Shown here piece after piece: positions 7,782 through 14,808 of a stretch of 64,000 bases of DNA. The notes under the pieces were generated by a model. It made no database searches. It was not told the origin of the DNA and was given only the letters and a program-made list of their open reading frames with translations. The stretch spans positions 40,888-104,887 of the forward strand of contig JBDSND010000118.1 of NCBI GenBank assembly GCA_039915505.1, given 5' to 3'. Numbering within the stretch: the stretch's first letter is position 1; each line of letters begins with the position of its first letter. This DNA comes from CAIWHR01 sp039915505 (lineage in GTDB: Bacteria; Pseudomonadota; Gammaproteobacteria; Burkholderiales; Casimicrobiaceae). The position numbers and the translations under genes were made by a program.

Positions 7782-9131
7782 TTAAAGCTTCTTGCGATAG
7801 ACCTGCGACTTGCGCTGGAAGTTGTACAGCGCCTGCTTCTCCTGGGGCAGGTCGGCGATGGTGGCATTGCGGTAGCCGCGCTCCAGGAACCACTGCGACG
7901 TACGGGTAGTGAGCACGAACAGCTGCTGGAGCTTGAGCTTGCGGGCACGAGCCTCGATCTCCTCCATTAACGCCTCGCCATAGCCCTCGCGGCGAAAATC
8001 CGGGTGCACCGCGAGGGCCGCGAGCTCCCCGACTTTTTCCGCGAGAAAGGCATAGAGTGCGGCACAGCCGATGATCACGCCGTCGTGCTCGGCGACGACG
8101 AACCGCTCGATCTCCATTTCCAGGCGCTCGCGGGAGCGCCGCACCAGCACGCCCTCTTCTTCGAGCGGCTCGATGATCCCCAGGATGCCGCCGACATCGT
8201 CGATGGTCGCATTGCGCATGTGCGCGAGCGGCGCAGCGGCGATCATGGTGCCCACGCCGTCGCGGGTGAACATCTCCAGCAGTAGCGCGCCGTCGAGGTG
8301 GCGGCTGATGAGGTGGGTGCGCTTTACACCGTGGTCGCAAGCCCGTACCGCGCACGGCAGGTAGTGCTGCACGTCGGGGGGCAGCCGGTCGCGGTTCTGG
8401 AGAAGGGTCTCGGCATCACGAGTGGAGAGCTCGGTCAGGAGCCGCCGGCGGCCGTTCTTCACGCCTTCGGTTTCCATCAAGAACACGAGCTTGTCGGCGC
8501 TCACCCGCACCGCGACCTGGGTGGCGACCTCCTCGAGCGACAGGTTGAAGATCTCGCCGGTGGGCGAGTAGCCGAGCGGCGAAATGATGACGATGTCGCC
8601 GTCGTCGAGGCGCTGGCGGATGGCGTCGACATCCACGCGCCGCACCTCGCCGGTGAGTTGCATGTCGATGCCGTCGCGCACGCCGATCGGCTTGGCAGTG
8701 ATGAAGTTGCCGGAAGACACCCGGATACGGGCTCCGGCCATGGGGGAGTTGGCGATGCCGAGGGAGAGCATCGCCTCGATCCGGCTGCGCACCTGACCCG
8801 AGGCTTCGAGCACGCAATCCATGGTCTCGGCATCGGTCACCCGCAATCCGAAGGCATAGCGATTCTCGATGTCCTGCTGTGCGAGGATGGCCTCGATCTG
8901 GGGTCGCGAGCCATGCACCACGATCATGCGGATACCGAGGCTATGCAGCAGGTTCAGGTCGTGGACGATGCCCAGGAAGGTGTCATCGGCCACGACCTCG
9001 CCGCCGAAGGCGATCACGAAAGTCTTACCGCGAAACGCGTGGATGTAGGGAGCGGCAAGCCGGATCCACTGCACGAACGCGCGGGTGGTCGCCGAATGCG
9101 CCGTGGGCGCGACATTGGGATTGGATGGCAT
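7782..9131 (-). CDS. argA: Amino-acid N-acetyltransferase (N-acetylglutamate synthase)
   Basis: Makes N-acetyl-L-glutamate from glutamate and acetyl-CoA, the first step of arginine synthesis. The 449-residue protein has an amino-acid-kinase fold in its N-terminal two thirds (FVIAFGGEVVAD, then IRMIVVHGSRPQIE) and a GNAT acetyltransferase domain at the C-terminus (AALAVHPDFRREGYGEALM, the acetyl-CoA loop). This matches the E. coli-type ArgA layout and length. The ATG at 9131 is chosen because family similarity begins about 20 residues later; upstream in-frame sequence is GC-rich filler. Arginine feedback is expected through the kinase-like domain. A perfect TATAAT lies about 47 bp upstream. 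Confidence 0.93.
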   Translation of the reverse strand: MPSNPNVAPTAHSATTRAFVQWIRLAAPYIHAFRGKTFVIAFGGEVVADDTFLGIVHDLNLLHSLGIRMIVVHGSRPQIEAILAQQDIENRYAFGLRVTDAETMDCVLEASGQVRSRIEAMLSLGIANSPMAGARIRVSSGNFITAKPIGVRDGIDMQLTGEVRRVDVDAIRQRLDDGDIVIISPLGYSPTGEIFNLSLEEVATQVAVRVSADKLVFLMETEGVKNGRRRLLTELSTRDAETLLQNRDRLPPDVQHYLPCAVRACDHGVKRTHLISRHLDGALLLEMFTRDGVGTMIAAAPLAHMRNATIDDVGGILGIIEPLEEEGVLVRRSRERLEMEIERFVVAEHDGVIIGCAALYAFLAEKVGELAALAVHPDFRREGYGEALMEEIEARARKLKLQQLFVLTTRTSQWFLERGYRNATIADLPQEKQALYNFQRKSQVYRKKL

Positions 9132-9177
9132 CGTGACGAGCGGCGAGGCCCGGCCGGGGGCGCTCGGGCGCGGCGGA

Positions 9178-9224
9178 ATTATACCGCCCGGTCCCCGTCG
9201 CGACGTCGCGACGGCCTCTATAAT
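9178..9224. promoter_or_regulatory. Divergent argA/uvrD promoter region with central palindrome
   Basis: A TATAAT -10 box for argA lies on the minus strand at 9183-9178 and another for uvrD on the plus strand at 9219-9224. Between them is a perfect 16-bp palindrome, GTCGCGACGTCGCGAC, at 9197-9212, covering the -35 zone of both. Neither -35 matches TTGACA well. The boxes are seen directly; operator function is inferred. Confidence 0.6.
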
Positions 9225-9333
9225 GATCGGTCGCCCGGCGCGTGCGGGATGCAGCGCGAGGCATGGCGCTGACGTGGCCGCCGCCTTGGCTCGCGCTCTC
9301 GTCCGATCCATCGTCGTTCGCGGCGCCCACCCC

Positions 9334-11610
9334 ATGTCCTCGCTGCTAGCCAACCTCAATCCTGAGCAACTCGCAGCGGTCACACTGCCGCACCAGTCGG
9401 CGCTCATCCTCGCCGGCGCCGGCAGTGGCAAGACGCGCGTCCTGACGACGCGCATTGCCTGGCTGATGGCGACGGGGCAGGCGTCGCCACTGTCGGTCCT
9501 GGCCGTAACCTTTACCAACAAGGCCGCGAAGGAGATGCTGACGCGGCTGTCGGCCATGACCCCGGTGCACACCCGCGGTATGTGGATCGGCACGTTCCAC
9601 GGCCTGTGCAACCGGTTGCTCCGTACCCATTACCGCGAAGCCAAACTGCCGCAGCTCTTCCAGATTCTGGACACGCAGGACCAGCTCGGCGTCATCAAGC
9701 GGCTCTATAAGGGGCATTCGATCGACGAGGAGCGCTTTCCCCCCCGGCAACTCCAGTATTTCATCTCCGGCGCGAAGGAGGAGGGGCTGCGTCCGAATGC
9801 GGTCGAGGCGCACGATCCATTCACCCGGCGCCAGGTCGAACACTACGCGCTCTACGAGGCACTCTGCCAACGCGAAGGCGCGGTGGATTTTGCCGAGCTG
9901 ATGCTGCGCAGTTACGAGATGCTGCAGGGGCACGACGGCTTGCGCGCGCACTACCAGAGCCGGTTCTCGCACATCTTGGTCGACGAGTTCCAGGATACCA
10001 ACCTGTTGCAGTACCGCTGGCTGAAGCTCCTCACGGGCGCGCACACGGCGGTCTTGGCCGTGGGCGACGATGACCAGTCGATCTACGCATTTCGCGGCGC
10101 CAACGTCGCCAACATGCAGAACTTCGAGCGTGACTTCGGCGCTGCGGAGGTACCGGTACGGCTCATCAAGCTCGAGCAGAACTACCGGTCGCACGCTCAC
10201 ATCCTGGATGCGGCCAACGCCCTCATCAAACATAACGAGGGCCGGCTCGGCAAGAACCTGTGGACCGACGCCGGCACCGGCGAACCGGTGCGCGCCTTTG
10301 CCGCCCCCTCCGACTTCGACGAGGCGGCCTTCGTGGTCGACGTGGTGAAAGGACTCGCTGGCGATGGCGTGGTGTTGAGCGAGGTGGCCGTGCTGTACCG
10401 TTCGAACGCCCAGTCGCGGGTGCTCGAGCACGCGCTCTTCAACGCCGCGGTTCCGTATCGCGTCTATGGCGGCATGCGCTTCTTCGAGCGCGCCGAGATC
10501 AAGCACGCGCTAGCCTATCTGCGGCTCGTCGCCTCGCCGGTCGATGACGGCGCGTTTCTTCGGGTGGTGAACTTCCCGCCGCGCGGCATCGGTGCCCGGA
10601 CACTCGAGACTCTGCAGGACACGGCGCGTGCGCAGGGCACGAGCCTGTGGCAGGCGGCGTGCTCGGGCGCTGTCGGCGGCAAGTCCGGAACAGCACTCGC
10701 TTCGTTCGTGAAGCTGGTCGAGAGCATACGTGCGGCGACCGACGGACTGTCGCTCGCCGATGTTGTCGCGTACGTCGTTTCGGCGACCGGTCTTGCGACG
10801 CATTTCCGTGCGGATAAGGACGGCCAGGATCGCGTCGACAACCTCGAGGAGCTCGTCAGTGCGGCCGAGAGCTTCGTGCGGGAGGCCGACTTCACCCCCG
10901 ATGCGCCGGCGCTGGACGCGGTGGCGGATGCGATGGCCAGCGCCGACGCGGGCCCGGGGCCCGACGCCGCGCCGCGACACGACGAATCGGTACTGGCGGC
11001 GTTCCTGTCGCACGCGGCCCTCGAGGCCGGGGAAACGCAAGCGGCGGAAGGCCGTGCCGCGCTGCAGCTCATGACCGTGCACGCTGCCAAGGGACTGGAG
11101 TTCCACAGCGTTTTCGTCACCGGCCTGGAAGAAGGCTTGTTCCCGCACGAGAACAGCCTTTCCGAAGCCGCTGGGGTCGAGGAGGAGCGAAGGCTGATGT
11201 ACGTCGCGATCACCCGCGCGCGGCGTCGGCTGTACCTCACCAACGCCCAGAGCCGCATGCTCCACGGCCAGGTGCGCTACAACATCCCCTCGCGTTTCAT
11301 GAACGAGATTCCAGGCGAGCTCGTGCAGTGGCTGTCCCCCCAGCGTCCCCGCTTGTCGGCGATGGACGTCGACACGGCCGAATGGGGCCACCGTGTCACC
11401 ATGAGCCCACGCGCGGGCCAGGTGCCGGCATCGCGTGCCAGCGAAGCCGGCGGCTGGCGCATCGGCCAGAACGTTCGCCACGCGAAGTTTGGCGCTGGCG
11501 TCATCATCGATGCCGAGGGTCGCGGCGCGGATGCCCGCGTGCAGGTGAACTTCCGGGAAGCCGGTGTGAAATGGCTGGCCCTGGAGTACGCCAAGCTCGA
11601 GGCAGCGTAG
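9334..11610 (+). CDS. uvrD: UvrD/PcrA-type 3'-5' DNA helicase
   Basis: Superfamily 1A helicase of 758 residues, predicted to act in nucleotide-excision and mismatch repair. Walker A is AGAGSGKT at 27-34; further motifs are FTNKAAKEM, VDEFQDTN (Walker B), GDDDQSIYAFRGA, EQNYRSH, MTVHAAKGLEF and VAITRARRRLYL. The C-terminus has a Tudor-like segment (GQNVRHAKFGAGVIID), typical of UvrD/PcrA. Length fits UvrD (about 720). Rep is the alternative; the C-terminal Tudor region favours UvrD. The ATG at 9334 matches the family start, and a TATAAT box lies about 110 bp upstream. It is convergent with the membrane-protein gene at 11643. Confidence 0.92.
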   Translation: MSSLLANLNPEQLAAVTLPHQSALILAGAGSGKTRVLTTRIAWLMATGQASPLSVLAVTFTNKAAKEMLTRLSAMTPVHTRGMWIGTFHGLCNRLLRTHYREAKLPQLFQILDTQDQLGVIKRLYKGHSIDEERFPPRQLQYFISGAKEEGLRPNAVEAHDPFTRRQVEHYALYEALCQREGAVDFAELMLRSYEMLQGHDGLRAHYQSRFSHILVDEFQDTNLLQYRWLKLLTGAHTAVLAVGDDDQSIYAFRGANVANMQNFERDFGAAEVPVRLIKLEQNYRSHAHILDAANALIKHNEGRLGKNLWTDAGTGEPVRAFAAPSDFDEAAFVVDVVKGLAGDGVVLSEVAVLYRSNAQSRVLEHALFNAAVPYRVYGGMRFFERAEIKHALAYLRLVASPVDDGAFLRVVNFPPRGIGARTLETLQDTARAQGTSLWQAACSGAVGGKSGTALASFVKLVESIRAATDGLSLADVVAYVVSATGLATHFRADKDGQDRVDNLEELVSAAESFVREADFTPDAPALDAVADAMASADAGPGPDAAPRHDESVLAAFLSHAALEAGETQAAEGRAALQLMTVHAAKGLEFHSVFVTGLEEGLFPHENSLSEAAGVEEERRLMYVAITRARRRLYLTNAQSRMLHGQVRYNIPSRFMNEIPGELVQWLSPQRPRLSAMDVDTAEWGHRVTMSPRAGQVPASRASEAGGWRIGQNVRHAKFGAGVIIDAEGRGADARVQVNFREAGVKWLALEYAKLEAA

Positions 11611-11642
11611 ATCCTCGAGGTCCGAACTGGCCGGCGCCGTTT

Positions 11643-12446
11643 TCAGGACGTCGCGGGCGGCTTCTCGTCGGCGTGAAAGATATCGCGATAGCTCACGTAG
11701 TCGGACACGTGCAACGTGGCGACGAGGAAGAAGAGGTAGGGCATCATCACCATGACCGCCACGGCTAGCGCTGAAGTGGCGGGAACGACCAGGGCGACGA
11801 TCGCGGCAACGAAGCCCGGCAGGACGACGCCGTAGAAGGCCACCAGCAGCCCATACACCGCGAGCGGACGCCAGTTGGCGAGCGTCGCCCGCAAGCTCAA
11901 GGCAATCGCCCGCCCGGCGCTGCAATCGTGGAATACCACCAGCGCGGGGGCGTACCAGAGGGCCAGCAGCACCGGCAGTGCACAGGCGGCGCCGAAGAGC
12001 ATCGCCGCTTGCATGCTGCCCGCGGCGGCTCCCTCCTCGGGTGCGCCCTTTCCGGACAGCACGTCCAGCAACGCGCCGCCATCGACGAGTGCTGTCGCCA
12101 GCACCGCGAGCGTTACGCCTACCAGCAGCACCACCCCCAGCGAGAGCAGTGCGAACAGGTTAGCCCGGAACCCCTGGAAGAGCTGCTTCAGCTGCGGCCG
12201 GTTGCCGCGCTCCTGGCTCCACGCCGCAGCGAGGAAGCCCACCGCGAATACCGGCTTCAGGACCGGCACGGCCAGTTGCCCGATCACTGGAATGACGTCG
12301 ACCAGTGCCATCACGGCGTAGTACAGGAGCAGCAACAGCAGCCAAGGCACGCGTGCCCGCGAGAACATCGCAAACGCTTCCTTCAGCCACAGCGCCCCGC
12401 GCAAGGCCGGGTAATGCGTGATCGCGACGTCGTGCTCAGCGGCCAT
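11643..12446 (-). CDS. BPSS1780-family membrane protein
   Basis: Inner-membrane protein of 267 residues, function unknown. Hydrophobic segments are clear: VPWLLLLLLYYAVMALVDVIP, LLSLGVVLLVGVTLAVLATAL, AAMLFGAACALPVLLALWY, YGLLVAFYGVVLPGFVAAIVALVVP and ALAVAVMVMMPYLFFLVAT. The family often sits next to thrB in Burkholderia relatives, as here, where the start overlaps the thrB stop by 11 bp, so the two are probably translated from one mRNA. A paralogue is encoded at 27743-28600. The C-terminal YVSYRDIFHADE resembles the paralogue's IYASCRDIFPE. Confidence 0.82.
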   Translation of the reverse strand: MAAEHDVAITHYPALRGALWLKEAFAMFSRARVPWLLLLLLYYAVMALVDVIPVIGQLAVPVLKPVFAVGFLAAAWSQERGNRPQLKQLFQGFRANLFALLSLGVVLLVGVTLAVLATALVDGGALLDVLSGKGAPEEGAAAGSMQAAMLFGAACALPVLLALWYAPALVVFHDCSAGRAIALSLRATLANWRPLAVYGLLVAFYGVVLPGFVAAIVALVVPATSALAVAVMVMMPYLFFLVATLHVSDYVSYRDIFHADEKPPATS

Positions 12447-13428
12447 GCAGCGTCGTACCGGTCACCACTTCGCGCACCGGGAGCGGGGTCGGATCGGCGA
12501 CGCGATGACGCAGGATGCGCTCGAACTTCATCGGGTCATGCGCGTGCGTGAGCTCGCCGGCACGCGGCAGGAAGAGGTCGTACAACCGCGACAGCCAGAA
12601 GCGCAATGCGGCTGCCCGCAACAGCGTGGCCCATTGACGGCGCTCCTCCAGGTTCAGGGGTCGCTCGCTTTCGTATCCGTCGATCAGCGCATGCATCAGT
12701 TCAGGAACGAGCGCACCCTCGGCGGCGCCATCGCGCTTCACGCACCAGTCGTTGACGGCGATCGCCAGGTCGTAGGCAAAGTAGTCGGTCGCCGCAAAGC
12801 CGAAGTCGATGATGCCGGAAACGCGATCGTCATCGACGAACAGCACGTTGTCGCAGAAGAGGTCGCCGTGGATCGCCCCCTTGGGTAGGTCCCCGCGGGT
12901 GTAGCCAGTCAGGAACTTGAGCTCGGCCGCGAGCAGGTCGTTCTGCCCTGGATCCAGGAACGGCCGTACGGCACGCGCCGCCTGGCGCCACCATGCAGGC
13001 CCGCGGCGGTTGGTGAGACGCGCACGATAGCCGTTCGAGGCGAGATGCAGGCGGGCCAGTGCAGCGCCGACTGCGGTGCAATGGCGCGCCGTCGGCGCGA
13101 GCACGGGTTCGCCGTCGACGCGCGCCACGAGTCCTGCGGGCTTTCCGTTCAGCATGCTGAACAGCGCGCCGGTGCGATCCGCTGCAGGCGCGGGCACCTC
13201 GACGCCCGCGCGGGCCAGATGCGCCATGAAATTCAGGTAGAACGGCAGCTCTTCCGGCGGCAAGCGTTCGTAGAGGGTCAATACGAACCGCCCGCGCGCT
13301 GCGGTCACGAAGTAGTTCGTGTTCTCGATGCCCGCCGCAATCGGCGCGAACAGGGCAACGTCGCCGATGCCGTAGCGGGTGAGCCACGCCTCGAGTTCGG
13401 GCTGGGTGACGGAGGTGTAGACGGACAT
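12436..13428 (-). CDS. thrB: Homoserine kinase (ThrB type II, APH fold)
   Basis: Phosphorylates L-homoserine with ATP in threonine synthesis. The 330-residue protein is the aminoglycoside-phosphotransferase-like form found in pseudomonads and betaproteobacteria. It opens with MSVYTSVTQPELEAWL, and has the catalytic loop IHGDLFCDNVLF and the metal-binding GIIDFGFAATDYFAYDLA. The ATG at 13428 is selected because this N-terminus is characteristic of the family; the open frame runs further up without similarity. It is followed by the BPSS1780-type gene (overlap 11 bp) and preceded by a DUF2782 gene on the same strand, 50 bp away. Confidence 0.93.
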   Translation of the reverse strand: MSVYTSVTQPELEAWLTRYGIGDVALFAPIAAGIENTNYFVTAARGRFVLTLYERLPPEELPFYLNFMAHLARAGVEVPAPAADRTGALFSMLNGKPAGLVARVDGEPVLAPTARHCTAVGAALARLHLASNGYRARLTNRRGPAWWRQAARAVRPFLDPGQNDLLAAELKFLTGYTRGDLPKGAIHGDLFCDNVLFVDDDRVSGIIDFGFAATDYFAYDLAIAVNDWCVKRDGAAEGALVPELMHALIDGYESERPLNLEERRQWATLLRAAALRFWLSRLYDLFLPRAGELTHAHDPMKFERILRHRVADPTPLPVREVVTGTTLHGR

Positions 13429-13478
13429 CGCGACAGGAACCCGCGGCACGCGGCCGCGCGGCGGCTTACGAAATGGAC

Positions 13479-13817
13479 CTAGAACGTGAACAGGACCCAC
13501 AACGGCACCTTGAGCCCGGTGTCGTTGCTGTCACGTCGGATGAATGTATGGCCGGTTGGATCCGGAATGAGGTAGTAGGCGCGGCCGTGGGCGGGCGTGA
13601 CCCGCACCCATTTCAGCACGCCATTGACGCGTGCCTCCTCGACCGTTTCTCCTTGGAGCCGCGTGATCGTAATCTGCGGCTCGAGTTCCGGATTGGCGTT
13701 CACGCCCGGCGGCGGTGGAACTTCGGGCAGGGGTTCCAGCCCGGGGGGAGGAGGCACCGATTGCGCCGATGCCAAAGGAGCACTGAGCGCCGCACCCAGC
13801 GTGGCGGTCAGCAGCAT
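13479..13817 (-). CDS. DUF2782-family exported protein
   Basis: Small secreted or periplasmic protein of about 112 residues, function unknown. It has a hydrophobic leader (LLTATLGAALSAPLASAQS), a proline-rich linker and a conserved core: ITITRLQGETVEEARVNG, GRAYYLIPD and the C-terminal VPLWVLFTF. The gene often lies upstream of thrB and near polA in betaproteobacteria, as here. The start is uncertain: an in-frame ATG at 13922 would add 35 residues that read like leader DNA, while the ATG at 13817 gives a leader lacking positive charge. I prefer 13817. Confidence 0.72.
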   Translation of the reverse strand: MLLTATLGAALSAPLASAQSVPPPPGLEPLPEVPPPPGVNANPELEPQITITRLQGETVEEARVNGVLKWVRVTPAHGRAYYLIPDPTGHTFIRRDSNDTGLKVPLWVLFTF

Positions 13818-14082
13818 GGCGCCGAACAAGGCTGCGCACGTATCCCTACACGCGCCCGCACGGTCGACCTCGCCTGTGTGGGCAATCCGATCGAATGGCG
13901 GAGCTGGGAAAAACATGAACATATCTTACCAGCGCGGCGGTCTTGCGCTGCAGGAAAAAGCGGGTCCGACCGGTGCGACAGGAGGGTCGCGTTGCGTGGG
14001 CGGTACCCGGGCGGCGACGCCGTCCGGGAACGCCTGCGGTGGCGCGCACTTGCCTGGACGACACGGCCAGGCGGGAGTGCCT

Positions 14083-14808
14083 TCAGAGATTGAGCATCTT
14101 CTCGCGGTCGGCACGCGACGGATCGAAGCCGCGATTCTCGTAGAACGTGAAGATTGCCTCGACGATCTCCTCCGGCTCCTCGAGGACCTGCATCAGTCCG
14201 AGGTCCTGCTGGCCGATCATCCCCTCGGGAACGAGGGTGGACGCGAGCCAGTCGAGGAAACCGCGCCAGAACGTTCCGCCCACCAGGATGATCGGGATCC
14301 GCCGGCTCTTGCCAGTCTGCACGAGTGTCAGGCATTCGGACAACTCGTCCAGCGTTCCGAAGCCGCCGGGCATCACCACATAGGCCGAGGCGAAGCGCAC
14401 GAACATCATCTTGCGCGCAAAGAAGTAGCGGAAGTCGAAGCTCACGTCCTGGAAGGTATTGCCGCCCTGCTCGTGCGGCAGGAGGATGTTGAGCCCGACC
14501 GCAGGGGATCGACCCGCAAACGCGCCGCGGTTGGCTGCTTCCATGAGCCCGGGACCACCACCGGAAATCACCCCGAATCCGGCGTCGGAAAGCAGACGCG
14601 CGATGCGCTCGGCCTTCTCGAAGTAGGGATGATCGGCCTTGATGCGCGCGCTGCCGAACATCGACACCGCGGGACGGATGCCGCGCAGGCGCTCAGTCGC
14701 CGCCGCGAACTCTGCCATAATCCCGAGCACACGCCAGGCTTCCTGCCCGTTGGTCGTGTACATCGCCTGCGGATCGATCAGCTCCGGAATCTTGGTGTTC
14801 TGAAACAT
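14083..14808 (-). CDS. LOG family protein (lysine-decarboxylase-like Rossmann fold)
   Basis: Predicted nucleoside 5'-monophosphate phosphoribohydrolase of the LOG (LONELY GUY) family, 241 residues, cytoplasmic. The diagnostic motifs are SGGGPGLMEAANRGA near 85-100 and PGGFGTLDELSE near 160. Family members release free cytokinin-type bases from riboside monophosphates; in ordinary bacteria the natural nucleotide is unclear. The ATG at 14808 overlaps the polA ATG on the other strand by two bases; an alternative start at 14763 would leave a 43-bp gap. It lies on the same strand as the DUF2782 and thrB genes but 270 bp upstream, with its own transcription likely. Confidence 0.87.
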   Translation of the reverse strand: MFQNTKIPELIDPQAMYTTNGQEAWRVLGIMAEFAAATERLRGIRPAVSMFGSARIKADHPYFEKAERIARLLSDAGFGVISGGGPGLMEAANRGAFAGRSPAVGLNILLPHEQGGNTFQDVSFDFRYFFARKMMFVRFASAYVVMPGGFGTLDELSECLTLVQTGKSRRIPIILVGGTFWRGFLDWLASTLVPEGMIGQQDLGLMQVLEEPEEIVEAIFTFYENRGFDPSRADREKMLNL

